Counted from the stretch's first letter, positions 7,637 to 13,845 are shown. The stretch is DNA of 15,164 nucleotides from Acidimicrobiales bacterium (GCA_023264135.1 JALQSZ010000011.1:1-15164); one strand, 5' to 3'. The notes: generated by a model from the sequence alone, not told the origin. Numbers and translations: made by a program.

Positions 7637-8344
7637 TCACAGCCGGGGGGTACTCGCCGTTTGCCCGCCATCGATGACGAAATCCTGACCGCTCACCCAC
7701 ACCGAGTCATCACTCGCCAGAAAGAGTGCGGCGGAAGCAATGTCTGCTGGTTCGCCGATACGACCGAGGGGAAGGCCAGACGCAAGCTGCTCCTCGCGTC
7801 CTTCGAGAACATTTTCGATCATCGGTGTACGAATCACTCCGGGAAGGATTGCGTTCACACGAATACCAAGGGGCCCCAAATCGAGCGCTGCCGATTTCGT
7901 GAGGCCGCGTAACCCGAATTTCGACGTTGAGTACGCGGCCGAATTGGCCGTTGATGCAAGCCCGTTGAGCGAGGAAACATTGACGATTGAGCTTCCACGT
8001 GGCATGTGAGGGACAACCGCCTGAATGCCCAAGAGCGGACCAATCAGGTTGATGTCGAGCACGCGTTGAAACTCTGCTCGCGGCATGTCTTGAACAGGAG
8101 CGAGAGCTCGAACACCAGCGTTGTTCACCAAAACGTCGATGCGGCCGTGAGCGTCAACTGCGGCGGAGACGATTGCTGCCCAACTTTCCTCCGACGTGAC
8201 ATCGAGGTACATCCCGTCGTGATCGAGTACGTCACCGGCAACGACATGAGCACCTTCGGCGCGAAAGCGTTGGACTTCCGCGAGGCCTTGACCACGCGCT
8301 GCGCCGGTGATGATGACTACCTTGCCCTCAAGTCGACCTGCCAT
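7637..8344 (-). CDS. Short-chain dehydrogenase/reductase (classical SDR)
   Basis: A 235-residue NAD(P)(H)-dependent oxidoreductase interconverting an alcohol and a ketone. It has the cofactor motif TGAARGQG (13-20), an Asp at the end of strand 2 (D38) that favours NAD(H), NNAG (74-77), N99, catalytic S125, YSTSK (Y138, K142) and the LPGVIRTPM segment after the active site. The TGAARGQG form is common in 3-alpha/20-beta-hydroxysteroid-type and related actinobacterial SDRs, so a steroid, terpenoid or other cyclic alcohol is possible but unproven. GAGGA (8360-8356) and GGGGGAG closer in precede ATG 8344. It lies 30 bp downstream of the P450 gene and abuts the YkgJ-type gene, so the SDR probably oxidises the alcohol made by that P450. 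Confidence 0.93.
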   Translation of the reverse strand: MAGRLEGKVVIITGAARGQGLAEVQRFRAEGAHVVAGDVLDHDGMYLDVTSEESWAAIVSAAVDAHGRIDVLVNNAGVRALAPVQDMPRAEFQRVLDINLIGPLLGIQAVVPHMPRGSSIVNVSSLNGLASTANSAAYSTSKFGLRGLTKSAALDLGPLGIRVNAILPGVIRTPMIENVLEGREEQLASGLPLGRIGEPADIASAALFLASDDSVWVSGQDFVIDGGQTASTPRL

Positions 8345-8368
8345 AACTCCCCCGTTCCTCGTGAGCCT

Positions 8369-8388
8369 TTGACGCTAGTTGGCGTCAA
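8369..8388 (-). repeat. Hairpin overlapping the P450 stop codon (7-bp perfect stem)
   Basis: TTGACGC and GCGTCAA form a perfect 7-bp stem around a 6-nt loop. The P450 stop codon (8375-8377) spans the loop and stem boundary. There is no T-run, so full termination is unlikely; it could act as an attenuating or transcript-processing element between the P450 and SDR genes. Confidence 0.4.
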
Positions 8389-9538
8389 TCTCCGCCCGAA
8401 GCGTGGCCGGGCCATGCGCCCAAAACACTTCGACAGCGTCGTAGACAGGATCGAGGAGCGATGCACGTCTCACTCGTTGCAGGAAAACCTCGAGTGCAAC
8501 GCGAGCCTCGAGCCGAGCCAATGCAGCACCAGGACACACATGGGGTCCGCCGCCGAAGGACAGGTGACTCCGGCCATCGCTTCGATCAAGGCGGAACGAT
8601 TCGGCATCCTCAAACTGTTCGCGATCTCGGTTGGCGCTTCCGAGCCCAAACGCAACCTTTTCTCCGGCGGCAATCTCGGTACCGGCGACCTCGCCATCGA
8701 CCATGCAATTGCGCATCAGAAATTTCACAGGGGGATCAAGACGGAGCGATTCCTCGACGGCTGCAGGAATCAACGAAGGGTCGTTCTGTAGTTGTTCGAA
8801 CAGTTCCGGATCACTCGTGACTCGCCACAACAAATTGCCAATCAAATGCCGCGTCGTTTCGTTTCCAGAGATGAAGAGAAACACCAGTTGCGATCGAGCT
8901 TCGATGTCGGTCAATCGACGGCCATCGACTTCGGTGGAAACCAACCTCGTGATGAAGTCTTCGGTAGGCCGTTCGCGACGTTCCGCAATGAGCGCATCGA
9001 CATACGCGACAAACTCCGGATGCGCGCCAGCAAGACCTTCGCCGCGTTCATTGCGATTCTTCGTGGGATACGTGCCCTGCACAACCTCGTCGGACCATTC
9101 CGCCCACCGACGGAAATCTTCGGGAGGAGCGCCCAACAAATGTGCAATCACATTGTTCGGAACGGGCATGACGTACTCGGAAACAAGGTCAACTGGTTCG
9201 TCACGCGCAAGCAATTCATCGAGCAACTCATTGCATAACGATTCGCAGAACGGCTCGACCCGACCAATGCGATGCGCAGCGATCGCTGAGTTGATGATCC
9301 GTCGAATTTGTCCGTGCCGGGGCTCAGGGATCTCGCTCACAAGTTGTTCTTCGTCGGGAACAACTACCCCAGGTTCACGGAAACTTGCGATGAACCGGTC
9401 GACATCTTTTGCTCCCGCGACTGAATCTTCGTACCGAGCGAAATACCACGCCCCCATTTCCGTTTTCGAAACAGGACATCGATCGCGAAGGTCGGCGAAA
9501 CCAGGATCATCGAACGGCGCAGACAATGGATCGAACAT
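8375..9538 (-). CDS. Cytochrome P450, complete
   Basis: A 387-residue soluble P450 monooxygenase, full length for bacterial CYPs. Motifs in order: the C-helix EPRHGQIRR (H75, R79), the I-helix SGNETT (224-229, with N-E in place of the more usual x-D), K-helix ExxR (E263, R266) and heme loop FGGGPHVCPG (cysteine ligand C335) followed by ALARLEA. The N terminus MFDPLSAPF is a typical CYP opening, supporting ATG 9538, which has GGGGG (9551-9547) 8 nt upstream. First gene of the P450-SDR-YkgJ operon and divergent from the VOC gene across 128 bp. It is clearly a different protein from the P450 at the left edge. It needs a ferredoxin and reductase encoded elsewhere. Substrate unknown. Confidence 0.96.
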   Translation of the reverse strand: MFDPLSAPFDDPGFADLRDRCPVSKTEMGAWYFARYEDSVAGAKDVDRFIASFREPGVVVPDEEQLVSEIPEPRHGQIRRIINSAIAAHRIGRVEPFCESLCNELLDELLARDEPVDLVSEYVMPVPNNVIAHLLGAPPEDFRRWAEWSDEVVQGTYPTKNRNERGEGLAGAHPEFVAYVDALIAERRERPTEDFITRLVSTEVDGRRLTDIEARSQLVFLFISGNETTRHLIGNLLWRVTSDPELFEQLQNDPSLIPAAVEESLRLDPPVKFLMRNCMVDGEVAGTEIAAGEKVAFGLGSANRDREQFEDAESFRLDRSDGRSHLSFGGGPHVCPGAALARLEARVALEVFLQRVRRASLLDPVYDAVEVFWAHGPATLRAEIDAN

Positions 9539-9558
9539 CAGATGTACCCCCGGTGGGC

Positions 9559-9584
9559 AACCTAGTCCGACGCACTGTTGTCCA
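9559..9584 (-). promoter_or_regulatory. Candidate promoter for the P450-SDR-YkgJ operon
   Basis: On the minus strand, TGGACA (9584-9579) and TAGGTT (9564-9559) resemble -35 and -10 boxes, but the spacer is only 14 nt, shorter than normal, so the -35 call is weak. A start near 9552 would give a short leader containing the GGGGG ribosome binding site. Confidence 0.25.
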
Positions 9585-9620
9585 CGCCCGAGACCTCAGC
9601 TGGCGCCTCTTTCGCAGACC

Positions 9621-9626
9621 TACACT
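9621..9626 (+). promoter_or_regulatory. Candidate -10 box for the VOC gene (TACACT)
   Basis: TACACT fits TAnnnT and would start a transcript near 9633, giving a leader of about 34 nt that carries GGGGGAA just before ATG 9667. No clear -35 box is present. Confidence 0.35.
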
Positions 9627-9666
9627 CACGCGCACGCCAAATCGGCACACAAACATCGGGGGAACA

Positions 9667-10107
9667 ATGGCCATCTATCCGCATCACATCGGCATCTGTG
9701 TCAGCGACCTTGAGAAGTCCCTTCGCTTCTGGTGCGACGGTATGGGTTTCGAGACCACCATGGTTCCCCCGGTAGGTGGCGAATGGTCGAATGCGCTCGA
9801 GATCGGTGGCGAAGTCGACTTCACCGCCCACTTCATCAAACGCGACGGATTCGAATTCGAGTTACTTCACTACCGCACGCCAGGAACGCATGGCGCTCCA
9901 TCGATGTCCCGGAATCAGCTCGGATTCACCCATTTCGCGGTGTATGTCGATGATCTCGATGCCGAAATCACCCGCCTTGTTGAGTGCGGAGGCACGGTTA
10001 TTGAGCGAACCCGTACCAAAATCGGCGAAGGCCCAATGTCGGTGGAACTGGTCTTCCTCGCCGATCCCGATGGGGTCCGGGTTGAACTCATGAAGGCTGG
10101 CGAGTGA
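9667..10107 (+). CDS. VOC-superfamily protein (glyoxalase/dioxygenase-like)
   Basis: A 146-residue vicinal-oxygen-chelate protein with two beta-alpha-beta-beta-beta modules, about residues 4-70 and 86-143. Metal ligands are in the expected places: H7 (HHIGICVSD), E65 (FEFELLHY), H89 (GFTHFAVYVDD) and E140 (RVELMK), consistent with a bound divalent metal. The DPDGVRVELM ending is typical of glyoxalase, methylmalonyl-CoA epimerase and ring-cleavage type members, which cannot be separated by sequence reading alone. ATG 9667 is supported by GGGGGAA (9658-9664) and by the conserved start of strand 1; the frame is open further upstream, overlapping the divergent P450 gene, but without family similarity. 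Divergent placement from the P450 operon suggests a role in the same pathway (inference). Confidence 0.85.
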   Translation: MAIYPHHIGICVSDLEKSLRFWCDGMGFETTMVPPVGGEWSNALEIGGEVDFTAHFIKRDGFEFELLHYRTPGTHGAPSMSRNQLGFTHFAVYVDDLDAEITRLVECGGTVIERTRTKIGEGPMSVELVFLADPDGVRVELMKAGE

Positions 10108-10145
10108 ATTTTTAGACAATCCCGTTTTTGTGTTCGTCAAAACTC

Positions 10146-10151
10146 TACGAT
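10146..10151 (+). promoter_or_regulatory. Candidate -10 box for the DUF4234 gene (TACGAT)
   Basis: TACGAT predicts a transcript start near 10158. That would leave out the in-frame ATG at 10150 and favour ATG 10201. The leader would contain a small GGCAT/ATGCC hairpin (10161-10175). Confidence 0.35.
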
Positions 10152-10186
10152 GAGACCTGCGGCATTCCCGATGCCACCACTATCCC

Positions 10187-10197
10187 AAAGGGGGGGG
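10187..10197 (+). promoter_or_regulatory. Shine-Dalgarno made of a G8 homopolymer
   Basis: AAAGGGGGGGG with eight consecutive G (10190-10197) lies 3 nt before ATG 10201. It decides the start and is unusual because homopolymer slippage would change ribosome binding spacing. Confidence 0.5.
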
Positions 10198-10200
10198 TCC

Positions 10201-10560
10201 ATGCGACCGATCGGCAAAATTCGCAATCCGTGGGTTGTGATCTTGCTCAGCATCATCACATTTGGCATCTATGCCATCTACTGGCATTACGCCATGTTCG
10301 AAGAAACCAACAAGTTCGATGATGAAGGTGTCACCGGTATCGTTGGACTTCTTCTCTCGATTTTCTGCGCCATCGTCGTGATTTTCCTTCTGCCGTGGCA
10401 GATCGGTGAATCCCGCAAGCGTGCCGGTCTCGAAGAGCGCGTCAACGCGATCTACGGACTTTGGGTCCTTCTCCCCTTCGTGGGCTGGATCGTTTGGGTT
10501 GTTCTCGTGCAGAACGCCACCAATGAACTGTGGGAATCACAGGGCGCAGTCGCTGCCTGA
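10201..10560 (+). CDS. DUF4234 small membrane protein
   Basis: A 119-residue integral membrane protein of unknown function. The N terminus GKIRNPWVVILLS followed by ITFGIYAIYW is the hallmark of DUF4234 proteins. Three hydrophobic segments are visible at about 11-33, 45-67 and 85-105, with a polar, charged loop (ESRKRAGLEERVN) between the second and third. The chosen ATG follows a G-rich ribosome binding site; an in-frame ATG at 10150 would add 17 residues that do not look like family sequence. It is monocistronic: a VOC gene lies 93 bp upstream and a strong terminator begins 20 bp downstream. Confidence 0.85.
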   Translation: MRPIGKIRNPWVVILLSIITFGIYAIYWHYAMFEETNKFDDEGVTGIVGLLLSIFCAIVVIFLLPWQIGESRKRAGLEERVNAIYGLWVLLPFVGWIVWVVLVQNATNELWESQGAVAA

Positions 10561-10579
10561 TTCACCCCACGCTGTTGCA

Positions 10580-10614
10580 GAAACGCCCCGGTTCGCCGGG
10601 GCGTTTCTCGTTTT
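10580..10614 (+). terminator. Rho-independent terminator with UUCG tetraloop
   Basis: A perfect 12-bp GC-rich stem (10580-10591 with 10596-10607) closes on TTCG (10592-10595), followed by TCGTTTT. It sits 20 bp after the DUF4234 stop. On the opposite strand no T-run follows, so it mainly serves the plus-strand gene. Confidence 0.92.
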
Positions 10615-10636
10615 CCGACTCAATCTGAACGACGAC

Positions 10637-11083
10637 TCAAGCAAATGTTGGATTAAACGCGATATTCCAAATCCAGGACGCTGCAAAGAGTCCGATGACA
10701 AGAGCAGCAGGAACGCGTATCGAGTTCATCGCACGTGTTTTTGGAAATGCCCACATCGCCAGAATTACTGCGCCACCAACACATGCAGCGACACCAAATG
10801 GCTGATATCGAAGTGCTGCCGAAAGATCGAAGCGGAACAACGATCGAGCTGACCGGGTCATTCCGCACAGCGGACACGGCACTCCGGTAACAGTCAGCAG
10901 CGGACACGGAGGAATTGGCGAAAACGGAAGCACCATTCCGACAACCGCCAAACCAACGCACCCAACAACGATCCAACGCAACGGGGCCATCGCAACCGCA
11001 AAGGATGTTGTCCACCAGGGTCGTTTTGTCGCACACGAAGAGTCGTGGACGTGATCAGCAGAGGAAGAGTGCTCCGCTGTCAT
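10637..11083 (-). CDS. DUF2752 membrane protein
   Basis: A 148-residue membrane protein of unknown function. The DUF2752 signature is clear: C60-P...TG...C70-P-L-C73-G-M-T-R, followed by the RSLFRFDLSAALRYQP stretch. Hydrophobic segments lie at about 35-55, 96-112 and 124-142. The polar N terminus (1-25) contains several His, Ser and one Cys. ATG 11083 lies 14 bp after the stop of the upstream reductase gene and has no good Shine-Dalgarno; an internal ATG at residue 32 is a less likely alternative. It is probably cotranscribed with the DDN-like gene and ends before the convergent DUF4234 terminator. Confidence 0.86.
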   Translation of the reverse strand: MTAEHSSSADHVHDSSCATKRPWWTTSFAVAMAPLRWIVVGCVGLAVVGMVLPFSPIPPCPLLTVTGVPCPLCGMTRSARSLFRFDLSAALRYQPFGVAACVGGAVILAMWAFPKTRAMNSIRVPAALVIGLFAASWIWNIAFNPTFA

Positions 11084-11097
11084 GGAGAACTGACCGG

Positions 11098-11523
11098 TTA
11101 GGCCTTCTCGCAGATCACCAACGGGATATCCCGGTCGGTCGCTGCTTGATAGTCGTCGTAAGCGGGCCAGGCGGCAGTTGCGATTGGCCAGTAAGTGGCC
11201 TTTTCTTCAGCGGTCGCAACCCGAGCCACAAGTTCGTGCACCTCGGCGCGATCTTGGATCGTGACGTTCGGATGGGCGACCATGTTGTGGAACCACTGAG
11301 GATTGTTCGGCGCACCACCCATTGAGGCGACGCAGAAATACCGCTCACCATCGGTGACCCGAATCAGCGGTGTCCGTCGCTCTTTGCCTGACTTCGCACC
11401 GGTCGTGGTCAGGATGATGATTTCGCCGCCCTCCCAAAGGAATCCGTCTTCACCGTTGGTCGCGAGATAGCGCTCCACATGGTCGGCAATCGGTTCCCAA
11501 GGACTTGGTTCGTACGCAGTCAT
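11098..11523 (-). CDS. DDN-like deazaflavin (F420)-dependent nitroreductase family protein
   Basis: A 141-residue single-domain split-barrel protein of the DDN/FDOR-A type, which uses reduced F420 to reduce substrates such as quinones, enones or nitro compounds. Family blocks are intact: TTTGAKSGKERRTPL (39-53), the YFCVASMGGAPNNPQW segment (62-77) and NMVAHPNVTIQ (80-90). ATG 11523 is chosen because the N terminus then matches the family and a TAGCGT box lies 7 nt upstream with no Shine-Dalgarno; the frame also allows a start 7 codons earlier, which would overlap that box. It supports the view that the organism makes F420, as many actinobacteria do. The substrate is unknown. Confidence 0.9.
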   Translation of the reverse strand: MTAYEPSPWEPIADHVERYLATNGEDGFLWEGGEIIILTTTGAKSGKERRTPLIRVTDGERYFCVASMGGAPNNPQWFHNMVAHPNVTIQDRAEVHELVARVATAEEKATYWPIATAAWPAYDDYQAATDRDIPLVICEKA

Positions 11524-11530
11524 GACCCAA

Positions 11531-11536
11531 ACGCTA
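11531..11536 (-). promoter_or_regulatory. Candidate leaderless -10 box for the DDN-like gene (TAGCGT)
   Basis: On the minus strand TAGCGT ends 7 nt before ATG 11523, so transcription would start at the initiation codon. No ribosome binding site is present. The same hexamer occurs in the same place for the divergent DoxX-like gene. Confidence 0.5.
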
Positions 11537-11593
11537 GTGCCCAAACACCCAAATCAGGGTCGCGGCATCCCCGAACCGGCCCAGTGCGCCGAA

Positions 11594-11599
11594 TAGCGT
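11594..11599 (+). promoter_or_regulatory. Candidate leaderless -10 box for the DoxX-like gene (TAGCGT)
   Basis: TAGCGT ends 8 nt before ATG 11608, and the intervening CTCAAACC holds no Shine-Dalgarno. Identical in sequence to the box of the divergent DDN-like gene. Confidence 0.5.
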
Positions 11600-11607
11600 C
11601 TCAAACC

Positions 11608-11958
11608 ATGAGTAGTGCAGCAGTCTTCTTCTCGGTCATCACCGCGCTCGTCATGCTTGCCAGCGGTGCGTACGACTTCACCATGCCCCAAAAAGTTCTC
11701 GACCTTGTTGAACGCTTGGGCAAGCGCCCCAACTTCGTTCGCACTCTCGGCCTCGTGAAAATCCTCGGAGCTCTTGGGCTGCTCGTCGGCCTCGTGTTCG
11801 GGCCAATCGCCGTGTTGGCATCGCTCGGTCTCGTGATCTATTTCATTCTCGCGATTCGCGCCCACGCCAAGCTCGGCGACTCCGGCGCCGAAACAATTCC
11901 GGCCGCCGCGATGTTCATCCTGAGCGCGCTCACGCTCATCACAAATCTCTTTGCGTAA
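11608..11958 (+). CDS. DoxX-like small membrane protein
   Basis: A 116-residue protein with four hydrophobic helices (about 3-22, 45-62, 63-82 and 96-114). The LGLVKILGALGLLVGLV segment, followed by a hydrophobic stretch ending in AIRAHAKLGD, is the pattern of DoxX-like family proteins. Functions in this family are poorly known; some members take part in thiol or redox stress responses. ATG 11608 is supported by the promoter-like TAGCGT just upstream and by the family start; the frame is open earlier but that would overlap the divergent gene. Its TAA stop lies inside a 12-bp palindrome ahead of the lipoprotein gene. Confidence 0.82.
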   Translation: MSSAAVFFSVITALVMLASGAYDFTMPQKVLDLVERLGKRPNFVRTLGLVKILGALGLLVGLVFGPIAVLASLGLVIYFILAIRAHAKLGDSGAETIPAAAMFILSALTLITNLFA

Positions 11959-11966
11959 ACGTTTAC
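11955..11966. promoter_or_regulatory. Candidate LacI-type operator (GTAAACGTTTAC)
   Basis: A perfect 12-bp palindrome with an AAACGTTT core and central CG, as in LacI/PurR/CRE-type operators. It overlaps the DoxX-like stop codon and ends 20 nt before the lipoprotein start. A chance palindrome is possible, and no LacI-type regulator gene is in the window. Confidence 0.35.
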
Positions 11967-11986
11967 TTACAACAACTGGAGAACCC

Positions 11987-12505
11987 ATGAAGAAGCGCGT
12001 CACCCTGGCTGCCGGCGTCGTATGCGTCGGTCTGCTTTTCACTGCATGTTCAAGTAGCAAGAAGAGCGACTCGTCCTCCACGACGACCGCGAAAGCATCA
12101 TCATCCACAACTGCTGCGGCATCGGGATCAACCACCACCGCTGCATCTTCGACTGTTCCGACAATCGCCGGAATCACCAAGTCGGGAACCAAGTCGCTGA
12201 GCGACGGCGGAACGATGACCACCTACACCACCTCGGCAGCCGGAAGCAGCATCGCTGGTTCCTATGAAACGGCCGTCAAGGCTGCAGGTTGGTCCGTCGT
12301 AAGTTCCGGCGGCGGTGGCGGCGGACGTTGGGGCGGAAGTGGCCTTACCGCCACGAAGGGCTCCGAGTACCTCGTCGTGTCCGCTGGTGGCGGCAACGGC
12401 ACCACCTATGTCGACGTTTGCACCTGGCCGTCGAAGCCGAAGAACGACGACTGCGGCGACAACGACAATCAGGACCAGCAGAACTCGAATCAGAACAACA
12501 ACTAA
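11987..12505 (+). CDS. Secreted lipoprotein, Ser/Thr/Gly-rich, unknown function
   Basis: A 172-residue exported protein. The signal peptide has a KKR n-region and a hydrophobic core ending in LLFTAC, a lipobox whose cysteine is C21, so the mature protein is probably lipid-anchored. Residues about 22-62 are a low-complexity Ser/Thr/Ala linker. A small domain follows (about 63-150) with YETAVKAAGW, a run of six glycines before RWGG, and GSEYLVVSAGGGNGTTYVDVC. The tail (about 150-172) is Asn/Gln/Asp-rich with a cysteine. TGGAGA (11978-11983) lies just upstream of ATG 11987. I recognise no named domain. A strong terminator follows 37 bp after the stop. Confidence 0.86.
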   Translation: MKKRVTLAAGVVCVGLLFTACSSSKKSDSSSTTTAKASSSTTAAASGSTTTAASSTVPTIAGITKSGTKSLSDGGTMTTYTTSAAGSSIAGSYETAVKAAGWSVVSSGGGGGGRWGGSGLTATKGSEYLVVSAGGGNGTTYVDVCTWPSKPKNDDCGDNDNQDQQNSNQNNN

Positions 12506-12542
12506 AACGAGTCGCGGTTTCGCACCGCACTCGGAAAACGAT

Positions 12543-12570
12543 GAAGGCCCCGGAGCGATCCGGGGCCTTC
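12543..12570. terminator. Bidirectional rho-independent terminator with GCGA loop
   Basis: A perfect 12-bp stem (12543-12554 with 12559-12570) around GCGA lies between convergent genes: 37 bp after the lipoprotein stop and 31 bp after the amidohydrolase stop. In the minus direction it is followed by ATCGTTTTCC, a fair T-run; in the plus direction only by TCGCGT. It probably serves the amidohydrolase best and both genes in part. Confidence 0.88.
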
Positions 12571-12601
12571 TCGCGTACTGCAGTTCGTTGGAGGAACCGG
12601 A

Positions 12602-13831
12602 TCAGCCGGCTTTCGAAAGCTGGGCGGCCGAGCGCTCAAGCGCCTGGTTCGCACCTTCGGGAAGCGAGGTAAGCGGTTCGGCAATCTCGGCAACCGTGGG
12701 GCCGTACTTATCGGCAAACGGCTGCAACGCAGCGAGGTCGAAGCCATAGAACTCTGCAGCATTGCCAGCAAGAATCTGCTGAACCTGTGCAGGCTCAAGG
12801 TGACCGAGCACCTGACGAAGATGCTCACGGGTGAACGGGTGCGTTCCTTCTTCGTGCGGGTAGTCATTGCCCCACATCATCTTGTCGATACCAAGAACTT
12901 CGATACCGGCGGTGATGTCTGCAGGCGTCGGCTGAGAAATTCCAACCCAGCAGCTCTGCTCGAAGTATTCGGTAGCCGAACGGGGAGGAACGGTTTCGCC
13001 TTCGAAACGCATTTCGCCAACCTTGTTGCCGCGCATGCCGTTGAGAAGGCTGTCCATGGAATCAAGCAACGGCGGGATCCACGCACAACCGGTTTCGGTG
13101 AGCGCGAACTTGAGCTTGGGATGACGCTCGAAGACGCCGGCAAGAATCATGTGCACAAGCGGACGCTGTGAGTAATACGGAATCTCGATGAAATGCACGA
13201 GCGGCATGGCCGGTGCGGGGTGGTACTTCGGGCCACCGGTTCCGCTATGTGCGTTGACGGGGATTCCGTTTTCGGCACACGCGGCCCACAGTTCGTCGTA
13301 ATCCGGGTGATACAGCGGCTTGATCCAATCGGCGGTCGGCGGAACGGCGCCGATAAGAACGCCACCACGAAGACCATTCTCCTTGCACCAAAGTGCATCG
13401 GCGATTGCATCGTCGATGTCGTTCAAGAAGATCTGACCAATACCAGCGCGTCGTTCAGGCGCACGGCTGCAGTAGTCGGCCATCCAACGGTTGTGTGCCT
13501 GCACACCGGCATGACGGTGTTCGTACTCGTCAGGCGTTGGCGGCTGCGCGAACAACACGAAGTTCGGGAAGAACGGCGGAACGGTGTTTGGGTAGATGAC
13601 CTCAGCAATGGTGCCATCGGCGAACATGTCGCCGTCACGACGATCGTCGTCCCAGTTACGAATTCGAAGGTCAGTGTCCTTCAAATCCTTGAACGGGTTC
13701 TTGTACTTCTCGCGCCATGCGTCGAAGTCGTCGCGGTACTTCGGGTCAAGGAATTCCCGGTACTGAGCGTGGCTTCCACCCGCGTGGGTGTCGGCCGAGA
13801 TGACGATGTAGTGATCGTCCGGTCCGAGCAT
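12602..13831 (-). CDS. Amidohydrolase 2 (ACMSD-like TIM-barrel metal-dependent hydrolase/decarboxylase)
   Basis: A 409-residue cytoplasmic metalloenzyme of the amidohydrolase superfamily (PF04909 type). Metal and catalytic motifs are in order: ISADTHAGG near the N terminus (D14-x-H16, a DxH variant of the usual HxH), NAHSG (H195), the HPKLKFALTETG strand (237-248) and MMWGNDYPHEEG (catalytic D323). Members hydrolyse C-N or C-O bonds or decarboxylate aromatic and carboxymuconate acids; the reaction here is open. AGGAGA (13841-13836) sits 4 nt before ATG 13831; the TTG 27 bp earlier is rejected because it lies upstream of that site. Its TIM-barrel length is normal. The gene upstream on the same strand is an SDR, 135 bp away, suggesting a shared catabolic role. 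Confidence 0.93.
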   Translation of the reverse strand: MLGPDDHYIVISADTHAGGSHAQYREFLDPKYRDDFDAWREKYKNPFKDLKDTDLRIRNWDDDRRDGDMFADGTIAEVIYPNTVPPFFPNFVLFAQPPTPDEYEHRHAGVQAHNRWMADYCSRAPERRAGIGQIFLNDIDDAIADALWCKENGLRGGVLIGAVPPTADWIKPLYHPDYDELWAACAENGIPVNAHSGTGGPKYHPAPAMPLVHFIEIPYYSQRPLVHMILAGVFERHPKLKFALTETGCAWIPPLLDSMDSLLNGMRGNKVGEMRFEGETVPPRSATEYFEQSCWVGISQPTPADITAGIEVLGIDKMMWGNDYPHEEGTHPFTREHLRQVLGHLEPAQVQQILAGNAAEFYGFDLAALQPFADKYGPTVAEIAEPLTSLPEGANQALERSAAQLSKAG

Positions 13832-13845
13832 GGTGTCTCCTGTGG

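Noticed and set aside
9409..9666. Upstream extension of the VOC frame
   Set aside because: It overlaps the P450 N terminus on the other strand and lacks family similarity; GGGGGAA marks ATG 9667.
8631..9713. Long open frame (360 codons) on the plus strand opposite the second P450
   Set aside because: Ser/Arg-rich composition typical of antisense frames; it covers the P450 gene and the divergent promoter region.
10161..10175. GGCAT/ATGCC hairpin in the DUF4234 leader as a riboswitch or RNA thermometer
   Set aside because: A 5-bp stem is too small to support such a call.
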